From Haliea salexigens DSM 19537 (lineage in GTDB: Bacteria; Pseudomonadota; Gammaproteobacteria; Pseudomonadales; Halieaceae): a stretch of DNA of 64,000 nt. A model generated the notes under the pieces. The model was not told the DNA's origin. It saw only the letters and a program-made list of their open reading frames with translations, and did no database searches. A program made the translations under genes and the position numbers. Location of the stretch: the NCBI RefSeq assembly GCF_000423125.1, contig NZ_AUHJ01000008.1:1-64000 (forward strand). The letters are read 5' to 3'. The number at the start of each line of letters is the position of its first letter. Positions within the stretch are counted from its first letter, which is position 1. Shown here one piece after another: positions 1-6,149 of the stretch.

Positions 1-136
1 CACGACGCAGATACTCGCTGACGGTGGGGCGGCCAATGCCACAGGCGGTGGCAATCTGCCGGTTGCTCAGGCCCTGGGCCCATTTGAGGCGCAGCACCTC
101 TTTGATTTTACGCATGGATAACCTCTTCGCTGGCAT
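1..136 (-). CDS. istA: IS21-family transposase IstA, N-terminal fragment at window edge
   Basis: The frame starts at an ATG whose complement is at 134-136 and runs off the left edge after 45 codons. It begins MPAKRLSMRKIKEVLRLKW and continues with a helix-turn-helix segment (LSNRQIATACGIGRPTVSEY). This is the usual DNA-binding N-terminus of IstA, the IS21-family transposase, which carries an HTH domain followed by a DDE integrase core that would lie outside the window. An RBS-like GGAGGGGAA lies just upstream. The terminal repeats expected at this end of an IS21 element are present at 227-321, which supports the call. Whether istA is intact cannot be judged from 45 codons. Confidence 0.85.
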   Translation of the reverse strand, partial: MPAKRLSMRKIKEVLRLKWAQGLSNRQIATACGIGRPTVSEYLRR

Positions 137-226
137 CTGTTCCCCTCCGTGTGGAAAGGCTCAGAGTACCGGTTAGTTATCCCGCGTCGGGGCGCTCCGT
201 TGGGTGACCTCAGACTGCCTGCCGGG

Positions 227-321
227 GTGGCAGGCTTCGTCTGGAATCAGTGGCAGCTTTGCTGTGGAATGGGTGGCAGGCTTCGCGTGGAATCAGTGGC
301 AGGCTTGGTCTGGAATACGCA
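227..321 (-). mobile_element. IS21-family terminal repeat array and element end
   Basis: Four near-identical 21-bp units of the form GTGGCAGGCTTNGTCTGGAAT start at 227, 250, 273 and 296, an exact 23-bp period. The array is followed by ACGCA, so read on the minus strand the element would begin TGCGTATTCC. IS21-family elements carry multiple subterminal transposase-binding repeats upstream of istA and begin with TG, so this is most simply the istA-side end of the element, with its boundary near 321. The other end lies outside the window, so the target duplication cannot be checked. Confidence 0.75.
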
Positions 322-322
322 C

Positions 323-1633
323 TCACTCCCCACCCTCAGCGCCTGCGTCAGGCACGGGGGATGGGCTGGACAGGGTGTTGTAGCGTCTGGCTTTCTCGCG
401 CGATTTAAGTTGGGCATAGCGCGTCAGGTCAGCGCCTGACCCCCAACCCGTAGCCCGGTGGTAACTCACCGCGTCCCGGATATATCGCTCGAGCCCCTCA
501 AAGAAATCGGAAATACCCTCTCGAGCCATGTAGGAGGTGATCCCACTCAACCCATGTTTAAACAGAAAGTGATCGTCAGGTACCCGCGCGCGACTAATGC
601 GTGAGAGGTTTTCGCTACGTGGAACGCCCCAATTTGCTTGCACCAGGTGATCCCACAGAGGATGGTTCGGCCAGCGGGTGCGGCTATCGTCAGACGCACT
701 GGGTACGGTTAAACGCAGCCAGTTGTTCGCGCCATAGCGCCACAGGGCCGCAAGGCTTGCGCCGAGGTGCTCTGTAGTTTCCACCCCAAGCTCTTTGAGG
801 ACATTCCGTTTAAACTGAAACTCAAGACGCCAGACCGTCGTCGTGCCGTGCCAGCCAGACGCTTGCCACAGTTCGTGAAGATAGTATTTTTTAGACTTCT
901 GGATCTCCTCGGTCTTGTCGTACAGTCGTGCTGATATATCTCCGCCCAAGCCAAAGGCATATCCCGTGAAGCGCCGGGTTGTATAATAATTGCTTGCCTG
1001 ATTGGCTCGAGTAACCCAGGCATCCAGAGCCAGTGAACCAATGTCTACCTCTGTTGTGAAATCAACGCAGATATCCACACGACTAACGTTTGGGGTGATC
1101 GAGGCTCCACCAAGCTGGCTTACCACACTCGACAGGGCACCTGTTGCCGCAGCCCAACCTGCGCGAGTGATCAGCTCGCTACTGAGTTGCACATAGGCGA
1201 GTGGGAGCCTATGTGCCTTTTCACCGCACACCTGGATATGAAACCAGTTATCCACCAAAACATAGGGGAACCGCCCCTTTCCACGATCCCGCACTTCGAA
1301 GCGATGATCGTCCACCACAAAAACAGCACTCGACGAAACGACCGGGTCAGCTGATTTAGCACGTTCCTTGAGCTCGTCGAAGTGCCTTGCCTGTGCATCT
1401 GACAAACTACCCGGATATGACAGATACAGGCTGTCTATACCCGTGCGGAGGATCTGCGTGGACGGGTTTCGTTGAATGCTGTTTGCAGGTGCTGTGTTAC
1501 TAGGCGGCGCACCTGCCTCGACGGCGGGGAGGTGTGGGTGCGGGGTTGTCTGCGACACTCCCGCCCCCACACACTCTCCCTCATCAGTGGATGGGCTCGA
1601 TACACCTATCGATACTGAGTCTTGTTTAGCCAT
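323..1633 (-). CDS. Putative replication initiation protein (Rep_trans-like)
   Basis: 436 aa, started at an ATG preceded by AAGGAG with good spacing. The first 60 residues are low-complexity (Ser, Thr, Pro, Ala) and probably disordered. The rest resembles Rep_trans-type rolling-circle initiators: an RVDICVDF motif near residues 185-192 (acidic metal-binding type) and, about 45 residues on, a Gly-rich strand leading into RLYDKTEE near 236-243. A motif of this Y-x-K-x-x-E type accompanies the nicking site in the family. Such proteins nick the origin of small plasmids, phages or satellites. The stop codon falls 2 bp from the IS21 end, so the C-terminus is either natural or trimmed by the insertion. 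No other plasmid gene is visible nearby. The family assignment rests on motif recognition only. Confidence 0.55.
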   Translation of the reverse strand: MAKQDSVSIGVSSPSTDEGECVGAGVSQTTPHPHLPAVEAGAPPSNTAPANSIQRNPSTQILRTGIDSLYLSYPGSLSDAQARHFDELKERAKSADPVVSSSAVFVVDDHRFEVRDRGKGRFPYVLVDNWFHIQVCGEKAHRLPLAYVQLSSELITRAGWAAATGALSSVVSQLGGASITPNVSRVDICVDFTTEVDIGSLALDAWVTRANQASNYYTTRRFTGYAFGLGGDISARLYDKTEEIQKSKKYYLHELWQASGWHGTTTVWRLEFQFKRNVLKELGVETTEHLGASLAALWRYGANNWLRLTVPSASDDSRTRWPNHPLWDHLVQANWGVPRSENLSRISRARVPDDHFLFKHGLSGITSYMAREGISDFFEGLERYIRDAVSYHRATGWGSGADLTRYAQLKSREKARRYNTLSSPSPVPDAGAEGGE

Positions 1634-1707
1634 GTTGATTCTCCTTGATCAGACATGGCCGTCATACTTATTCCTCAGGGGCGAATAGACGACGACAGAA
1701 TCTGCGA

Positions 1708-1717
1708 GTTTTATGTC
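1708..1717 (-). other. Cassette-end (attC R''-like) motif overlapping a stop codon
   Basis: On the minus strand this reads GACATAAAAC and includes the TAA stop of the 256-aa gene. It is a 9/10 match to the reverse complement of GTTATATGTC, the core-like motif that opens the same putative cassette at 2633-2642. In integron cassettes the motif at the end of the gene is complementary to the motif at its start. No partner core (GTTRRRY) follows before the rep gene, so the attC here would be truncated. Confidence 0.4.
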
Positions 1718-2481
1718 GCGCGATCAGATTGCCAACGCTGGATAAGGCGCTTGAGACTCCTGGAGGCATCCCCTTCGACATCATCGGGATAAAGCTTCAG
1801 TTCCTGACAAAATAGCTCATAGGCGCGCTTTTCTGTCAGGGAAGCGAGGCAATTCTCTTGTTCCAATACATAAAGACATACTCGCAATGGCGCGTAGGGT
1901 TTCATTTTCTTGGTGGGAGCCCCTTGCCGAAGCCGTTTGCTGACTTTCTGGAAGAATTCCTCATCACCCTGGTACTCCGCCAAAGCCATTCGATCAGCAA
2001 AAGGAGGGCAAGTCAGTATGGTTCGGTCGATAAGTATCGCGTCAAAAAAAGCTCCGTCATTGCCTTTTTCAACTTCCTTGGTCAACTCCTCCAAGGATTT
2101 ACTGTAGAAGCACATGGATCGAAGGTTACCCCTTAGGGCCATCGCAATACCCAGAATATATTTGGCATTTTCTGGATCGACTTCTGGCTCAAATCCCTTG
2201 AGTTGACTCAGGATCGCGACGTGAGGATCTGAAGTTTGAGCAACCTCAGCAAATTTGGATTCCAGACTAAGTAATTTGAGCTGCCAGGCCACCAGATCCA
2301 GGAAGGGAACCTTGTAGAAGGTAGCCCAGAAAAAGGGCGGGGTTAAGTGCTCAGCAAACCCACCTGGTAGCGAGGTCATGAACCCCCTTAGTTCAGCCAA
2401 GTCTGACTCAACCGATCGAAGTTGCTGCGTGAGCGCCAGTAGATCAGCGGCGGAGTAGCGACCAAACTCCTTACTAACCAT
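1711..2481 (-). CDS. Hypothetical protein of the cassette region
   Basis: 256 aa, not recognised. It is predicted soluble: no signal peptide and no membrane segment. The N-terminal 35 residues (SAADLLALTQQLRSVESDL) look helical, possibly a coiled coil, followed by a mixed region with hydrophobic aromatic patches (PPFFWATFYKVPFLDLVAW) and a charged, Lys/Arg-rich C-terminal part. It starts at an ATG followed by GTTAGTAAGGAG. It lies in what looks like the last of the minus-strand gene cassettes: a core-like motif sits about 155 bp upstream at 2636-2642 and a complementary motif overlaps its stop codon. Its GC content is lower than that of the chromosomal genes to the right, consistent with transfer. 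No function can be assigned. Confidence 0.6.
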   Translation of the reverse strand: MVSKEFGRYSAADLLALTQQLRSVESDLAELRGFMTSLPGGFAEHLTPPFFWATFYKVPFLDLVAWQLKLLSLESKFAEVAQTSDPHVAILSQLKGFEPEVDPENAKYILGIAMALRGNLRSMCFYSKSLEELTKEVEKGNDGAFFDAILIDRTILTCPPFADRMALAEYQGDEEFFQKVSKRLRQGAPTKKMKPYAPLRVCLYVLEQENCLASLTEKRAYELFCQELKLYPDDVEGDASRSLKRLIQRWQSDRAT

Positions 2482-2635
2482 ATTTGCGTCCGAATCCTGT
2501 GGTTTGTCACCGAAAGGCTACGGGTTGATGCGGCAAGACTCAATCGCAGTTTACGTGCTACACAACACCAGCCGCGGAGGGTTTACACGGTTATAATTCG
2601 GCTCCAGAGCGGGGAGCTATCGACCGAAACCAGAC

Positions 2636-2734
2636 ATATAACACCTGAGCTCAACTGCGTTCGAGGCGATGCCTGCTTTTGCGAAAGTAAAAGCGCGCAG
2701 CCCGTCAAACGTCGCGTGCAACGCCTTATTAGGC
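2636..2734 (-). other. attC-like recombination site (putative integron cassette)
   Basis: Minus strand, 99 bp. It starts GCCTAATAAGGCGTTGCACG, with the TAA stop of the 138-aa gene inside the first motif, and ends CGCAGTTGAGCTCAGGTGTTATAT. This fits the attC layout R''-L''...L'-R' with a GTTRRRY-like core (GTTATAT) at 2636-2642. Internal symmetry includes GCGTT (2720-2724) with AACGC (2657-2661) and a central hairpin GCTTTT/AAAAGC. A size of 57-141 bp and a stop codon at the site boundary are typical of gene cassettes. The core is degenerate, so the call depends on the repeated architecture of the region. Confidence 0.6.
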
Positions 2735-3145
2735 ACCTTCCGCACCAATCTGTGGGAGATCTCCAGGTGGGACTCCCACGTCGACGGTGTCAGTACGGAA
2801 TAGGATCGGAACCACTATAGAGTTTGCAAACATGGTCTTTCGCCGGCCCCAGTGAACAGTGTAGATCTTGCCTCCTGGAGAATTTGGCAAGTCATGAGTC
2901 CTCGGCGAGCCGCTTCCGGTGTATAGGAATATCCAGTCCCCGGTATTCACTATCCCATCACCGAACCAGAACAAGTTGTCTTGGACTGGCATAGCAAATC
3001 GTTGCGGCCCTGTAATCCCGACCATCAGTCCGTACCGCCCCATGTCCGTAGGCTGCAGCACATGTATTGGCACATGCTCAGAATTTGGGACCCCCCTGTT
3101 TGCCACCGGATAAAGCTTCAATTCGGCCAGGTCAGAGACAATCAC
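2729..3145 (-). CDS. Hypothetical protein of the cassette region
   Basis: 138 aa, not recognised. It has no signal peptide or membrane helix. Alternating Gly- and aromatic-rich stretches (GDWIFLYTGSG, KIYTVHWGRRK) suggest a compact beta-rich fold with a binding cleft, but this is inference from composition. Its start codon overlaps the end of the upstream membrane protein by 4 bp (ATGA), so the two are translationally coupled and probably work together. Its TAA stop forms part of the attC-like site at 2636-2734, which places it as the last gene of a two-gene cassette. Confidence 0.6.
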   Translation of the reverse strand: MIVSDLAELKLYPVANRGVPNSEHVPIHVLQPTDMGRYGLMVGITGPQRFAMPVQDNLFWFGDGIVNTGDWIFLYTGSGSPRTHDLPNSPGGKIYTVHWGRRKTMFANSIVVPILFRTDTVDVGVPPGDLPQIGAEGA

Positions 3146-3651
3146 CTGTCACCTCCCTTAGGCACTGAAAGCCAGCTCATTAGGACGAGAACAGCTCCTA
3201 TCACTCCAGTTGCCACCCCAACAAGCTCAGCGTTGTCCGCACGTGAAAGTTGAACACCGCCTCCCAGAAGTATAGTGCCCACAGCAATACCAACATTTTT
3301 CAGGTGCCGCGTCGATTGGAATGCGGAAATTCGCTCATTCAGGATCGCTGAGTTTATCCTCTCATTGGCAAGGTCGTCTCTTAGCGATTCTCTATCTGTT
3401 CGCAGTAATGCAAGTTCTTGCTTCGTCTGATCCAACTCAACTGCCATCTGGGATGTGATCCCAGCGACAAGGGTCGAGGCAACTTCTCCGCCAAAGGCGC
3501 GCGAACGCGATGCCGCGAGGCCGGTAATCGATTTAGCCATCGGAGCGGTGAGCGGTTGGGCTGCAACCAGTTCACTGCCACCATCGGAATTGACCTGAGT
3601 TCCATCGGAACCCGAGTCCTTTGGTTCTGGAATTTCAGTTTGGTCAGTCAC
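3142..3651 (-). CDS. Coiled-coil membrane protein with two C-terminal TM helices
   Basis: 169 aa from a GTG at 3651, chosen because GGAGAGG precedes it at proper spacing. The same frame is open back to an ATG at 3834, but that one lacks a convincing RBS. The N-terminal 40 residues are acidic and disordered. A Leu/Glu/Arg-rich segment (ELDQTKQELALLRTDRESL) forms a probable coiled coil, followed by two short hydrophobic helices (VGIAVGTILLGGGVQL and VGVATGVIGAVLVLMSWL) and a basic tail. It is likely an inner-membrane protein with a cytoplasmic coiled coil. The stop overlaps the start of the downstream 138-aa gene. Small two-TM proteins paired with a soluble partner are common in defence and toxin modules, but no motif here proves such a role. 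Confidence 0.5.
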   Translation of the reverse strand: MTDQTEIPEPKDSGSDGTQVNSDGGSELVAAQPLTAPMAKSITGLAASRSRAFGGEVASTLVAGITSQMAVELDQTKQELALLRTDRESLRDDLANERINSAILNERISAFQSTRHLKNVGIAVGTILLGGGVQLSRADNAELVGVATGVIGAVLVLMSWLSVPKGGDR

Positions 3652-4003
3652 ATACCTCTCCAAAGTGCCAAAGGCCTTGCGTAACGGCGGTGAAACGGTG
3701 CAACGGTTTTGCCGTCCGGCCACACTAGAACCGCATTCCCACTTCTTGTTAAGAGGCTCAACAAACCAAGCCAACAATGGAAATTTTTTAGGGCCGCCGC
3801 TGAAACGATCAATGGCGCAGTAAACCTGAACCATAACTGATGTAACTCAGCAAGTACCGCTGACAGCATTGGAAAATGTACGGCGTGTAAATTGTCGCCG
3901 ATCGCCATGGTGAAAAGCGACCAAATTGATCTAGATAGCGATCATGTATCCTTTGCAAGATTTCCCGATCTGTTGGTGGTCTAGGCACGATCCCCCCTTG
4001 GCC
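3652..4003. other. Leader region of the two-gene cassette, no convincing gene
   Basis: About 350 bp between the attC-like site at 4004-4090 and the preferred GTG start at 3651. Two minus-strand frames are open over part of it: one continuous with the membrane protein from 3834, the other an 86-codon frame starting at 3908. Neither has a good RBS or a recognisable product. It may hold the cassette's own promoter or a decayed small gene. Confidence 0.4.
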
Positions 4004-4090
4004 TCTTAACGCCTACATTCGGGCCGGCGAAGCGCGCAGCACTTTGGCGTCCAAGCAGCCACGGGCTGCGACAACATGTACTTATTATGC
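4004..4090 (-). other. attC-like recombination site (putative integron cassette)
   Basis: Minus strand, 87 bp. It starts GCATAATAAGTACATG immediately after the TGA stop of the 99-aa gene and ends AATGTAGGCGTTAAGA. The opening motif GCATAAT complements GTTATGC (4421-4427), the core at the start of this cassette, as cassette architecture requires. TACAT (4076-4080) pairs with ATGTA (4014-4018), and a GCAGCC/GGCTGC hairpin lies between. The terminal core GTTAAGA opens the next cassette. Confidence 0.6.
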
Positions 4091-4091
4091 G

Positions 4092-4391
4092 TCATTGGAG
4101 CATTTGCTCAATGAGCTTGATCAGGGTTGAAAAGCCCTCCGATGAGAGCCGCCCCGAGAACGCCTGATACAAGGCTTCGATAAAGGCTGGACCTTCCTTA
4201 ATTGGCGCTCCGAGGTCATCAAACCGCTCAGTGATCCAGTCAGCTATCTGAATCTGCTCGTACTCTGAAAGCTTGTTCGACAACTCAACTCTCTCTATCA
4301 CAGCAGCAGGTGTAACTAGCACTGTAGCGGGATAAGTCTTGGCAACTATCGACGCTGGTTGTGGCTGGATATTTCTCGGTTCCGTGCCCAT
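4092..4391 (-). CDS. Small hypothetical cassette protein
   Basis: 99 aa from the ATG at 4391, chosen because GGAGAGCGAT precedes it; an upstream in-frame ATG at 4448 would read through the cassette core. The protein is not recognised. The first 35 residues are Pro/Ala/Thr-rich (QPQPASIVAKTYPATVLVTP). The rest is probably alpha-helical and acidic (SEYEQIQIADWITERFDDL, then STLIKLIEQMLQ at the end). It has no signal peptide or membrane helix. It is alone in its putative cassette, with GTTATGC 30 bp upstream and an attC-like site directly after the stop. It follows the HEPN gene, so a role as its partner is possible but unsupported by sequence. Confidence 0.6.
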   Translation of the reverse strand: MGTEPRNIQPQPASIVAKTYPATVLVTPAAVIERVELSNKLSEYEQIQIADWITERFDDLGAPIKEGPAFIEALYQAFSGRLSSEGFSTLIKLIEQMLQ

Positions 4392-4420
4392 ATCGCTCTC
4401 CGGTGAATGGAATTGGAGGC

Positions 4421-4444
4421 GCATAACGCCTGAGTTAGAAGGCC
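4421..4444 (-). other. Cassette boundary: R''-like GGCCTTCTAAC followed by core GTTATGC
   Basis: On the minus strand the junction reads GGCCTTCTAAC, then TCAGGC, then GTTATGC. The first 11 bp are the perfect reverse complement of GTTAGAAGGCC at 5267-5277, the motif that opens the HEPN cassette. The following GTTATGC opens the next cassette. The usual attC stem region between the two motifs is almost absent (about 6 bp), so this site looks internally deleted and probably no longer recombines. Confidence 0.5.
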
Positions 4445-4449
4445 GCACG

Positions 4450-5259
4450 CTAGCCGCCCAATTTTGAAAAGCGGTGGCCTGGGACTTTCAAACGCTTTCT
4501 TGCACCCTTGTCTACAGCCAAAACCGAGAGCGTGGCCACCTTGGCAAATGCCTCAACATCTCCGATCCAAAGAGCTTTCAATTCACCACAATCGGTTTGC
4601 TTTGCACCAGTCCGCGAGATGTATCGCTGATTGATTACGCAGCGATTGTGAACCGAGATATTCCGGGCCTCTATTGCCTCAATGACTTTTTGACGCCCCT
4701 TATCGTCTACAAGCACGAGACTAAACCTATTTGAAAAGAATTCCTCAAGGCTACTGAATGACGAATAAGTTAGGCTTTCAACCTTACGCTCAGCAACTGT
4801 CTGCACAAGATCTTGAATGCTGTCATGCTTCAAGACCGTTTCCAAATCAATCTTGTCCGATGAACGCAATGTCTCCGGCCGAGAGACAAATATCTCTCTC
4901 AGCAGAGACGACAAGTAGTTCAGGTAGTTCTCGACGTGCCTGACTAAAACAACCTCCATAAAGAATTGACGATTCTCCCGTAGGTCGTCAATCGTGCTTC
5001 GGCGCTCCCTCCAATCTCGCTCCATCTGGGCCTGCTTCTCCAGATCATCTTCAACTGAAAGCAGGGCACTGTGGGCGCTCTCAGACACCTTTTCAATGTG
5101 GCCCGCCATTCCAATAACGAAATAAAGGAAACGATTGATTTGGCGGAATGAAGCTAAATACTCGTTGCAAGAGACCGTTCCGGTTGCTGGTAGACGAACG
5201 CCAAGATACGGTGAACGAGATGACGCTGCTTGCGGCTTGGGGTTTGATTTGGCATTCAT
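4450..5259 (-). CDS. HEPN-domain protein, probable ribonuclease/toxin
   Basis: 269 aa, ATG at 5259 with AAGG eight bases upstream. The body is strongly helical. Residues 70-110 are charged and coiled-coil-like, and the C-terminal half ends in AIEARNISVHNRCVINQRYI. R199 and H204 there form an R-x4-H motif with Asn after the Arg, the catalytic signature of HEPN RNases used in toxin-antitoxin, abortive-infection and CRISPR effectors. Short segments such as VRHVENYLNYLSSLLREIF resemble the MAE_28990/RiboL-PSP-type HEPN groups, though the exact subgroup is uncertain. It sits in the first putative cassette of the array, 12 bp behind a core-like motif. No antitoxin is recognised in the same cassette. 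RNase activity is inferred from the motif. Confidence 0.65.
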   Translation of the reverse strand: MNAKSNPKPQAASSRSPYLGVRLPATGTVSCNEYLASFRQINRFLYFVIGMAGHIEKVSESAHSALLSVEDDLEKQAQMERDWRERRSTIDDLRENRQFFMEVVLVRHVENYLNYLSSLLREIFVSRPETLRSSDKIDLETVLKHDSIQDLVQTVAERKVESLTYSSFSSLEEFFSNRFSLVLVDDKGRQKVIEAIEARNISVHNRCVINQRYISRTGAKQTDCGELKALWIGDVEAFAKVATLSVLAVDKGARKRLKVPGHRFSKLGG

Positions 5260-5266
5260 GTTGATC

Positions 5267-5277
5267 GGCCTTCTAAC
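5267..5277 (-). other. Cassette core motif GTTAGAAGGCC opening the HEPN cassette
   Basis: On the minus strand this reads GTTAGAAGGCC, fitting the GTTRRRY integron core (GTTAGAA deviates only in the last base). It is exactly repeated in inverted form 820 bp downstream at 4434-4444, behind the stop codon of the HEPN gene. Matching inverted 7-11 bp motifs at cassette start and end are diagnostic of gene cassettes. No attI-like element or intI gene is visible upstream. Confidence 0.5.
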
Positions 5278-5697
5278 AGCGGATTAACAAGACCGGACCG
5301 AATAACCTCATTCCGGTTCACTCGGCTACCGGAGCCGAAGAAAAGAATATTTTTATCATGAAATTAGTATGTTAGCTACTCGCACTTCAAATCCATCCGA
5401 AATAACCGGACGTCATTTAAAACTATGACTCACCCATTTTAGGAAACAGCGACTTTGGGAGATCAACTGCCCTTAGCGACAGCGCAAGTAGAATGGCGGC
5501 TTAGGTGCGGACTCAAACTAACAATTGTGCGGGCAGCTGCTAGATCATTAGATCTAGGGATTGAGCACAGACTGTGGCCACAATTGTGACCACACAAAAT
5601 CGCACCATCAAATATTCAGTACCATTACGTCACATTAGAATTGGGGGCAAACGTCGTAACTGGCTGATTAAATAGAGTATTTAGTTTGGCCAGCCAA
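5278..5697. other. AT-richer noncoding end of the island
   Basis: About 420 bp without a gene, clearly lower in GC than the chromosome to the right. It holds hairpin-forming segments near 5296-5340 (including CGGCT...AGCCG), the palindromes listed at 5521-5594, and an inverted repeat TTTGGC-CA-GCCAAA at 5685-5698 abutting the tRNA-Phe remnant. It probably contains the integrase arm-binding part of the attachment site and the promoter of the HEPN cassette. No promoter could be fixed with confidence. Confidence 0.5.
5521..5594. repeat. Cluster of palindromes and a direct repeat near the attachment site
   Basis: CTAGATC-ATTA-GATCTAG (5540-5557) is a perfect 7-bp inverted repeat. TGTGGCCACAA/TTGTGACCACA (5573-5594) is a 22-bp palindrome with one mismatch pair. 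ACAATTGTG occurs twice, at 5521-5529 and 5580-5588, exactly 59 bp apart. Their position 100-180 bp inside the island boundary fits binding sites for an integrase, excisionase or regulator, but no partner protein is visible. Confidence 0.5.
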
Positions 5698-5743
5698 ATT
5701 GAAAATCCCCGTGTCGGCAGTTCGATTCTGTCTCCGGGCACCA
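5698..5743 (+). other. tRNA-Phe 3' fragment: attachment site at island boundary
   Basis: These 46 bases run from the anticodon loop (ATTGAAAATCCCC, containing anticodon GAA) through a complete T-arm (GGCAG-TTCGATT-CTGTC) to the acceptor strand TCCGGGCA plus CCA. They match the 3' part of bacterial tRNA-Phe, such as the E. coli gene, apart from the T-stem. The sequence just upstream does not supply the D-arm or 5' acceptor strand, so this is not a functional tRNA gene. It is the partial copy left where an element integrates into the 3' half of a tRNA gene, and it marks the right end of the island. Confidence 0.85.
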
Positions 5744-6149
5744 TTTTACCCCCTTATGCTTATATCGTTACGGCAACCTCTCAGCCTCGCTCTTGGAGCG
5801 CTGAATCGAATCTAGACGAAAGTTCCCTGCGGTCTCTATGCTGCTCCTTGTTACCCAGTTCATACGAGTAGTCGCGAGCGGTAGGGTACGAAAACTGCGT
5901 CGGTTACCTGCCCCCTGCATACCATTCCCAAAACCGCGGACAAACTGTGAAATATCAGGCAATGTCTCGGCGTTCGCTGATGCCGCCAGACGCGATTATG
6001 AACCAGGTACGACGATCTGTCTGGCTGTCACGGGAAACGAACGATCCGGAAAATTGCTTTCTTTGGATTTGCTGATACTGCTCCGGAATGGGTTTGGCAT
6101 TCCCACGAAAACATGGATCGAAAGAAAATGGGGCCAGCGAGATTAACTG
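5744..6149. other. Chromosomal stretch next to the island, no convincing gene
   Basis: About 400 bp between the tRNA-Phe remnant and the sulfotransferase stop. A 102-codon plus-strand frame (5838-6146) ends in a stretch resembling real protein (LLSLDLLILLRNGFGIPTK) but has no RBS and matches nothing recognised. It could be decayed remnant DNA left by earlier insertions at the same tRNA site. No terminator or RNA gene is visible. Confidence 0.4.

Noticed and set aside
3652-3908. 86-codon open frame upstream of the two-TM membrane protein
   Set aside because: No RBS and no recognisable protein features; its reading frame conflicts with the alternative longer start of the membrane protein.
5278-5697. 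attI or attC site upstream of the HEPN cassette
   Set aside because: Only the core GTTAGAA is clear. The hairpins further upstream do not give the symmetric arms of an attC, and no intI gene is present.
5641-5743. Functional tRNA-Phe gene
   Set aside because: The 5' acceptor strand and D-arm are missing; only the 3' 46 bases are present.
5838-6146. 102-aa plus-strand open frame next to the tRNA-Phe remnant
   Set aside because: No RBS, no recognised family and no neighbour linkage. Kept only as a note on the noncoding stretch.
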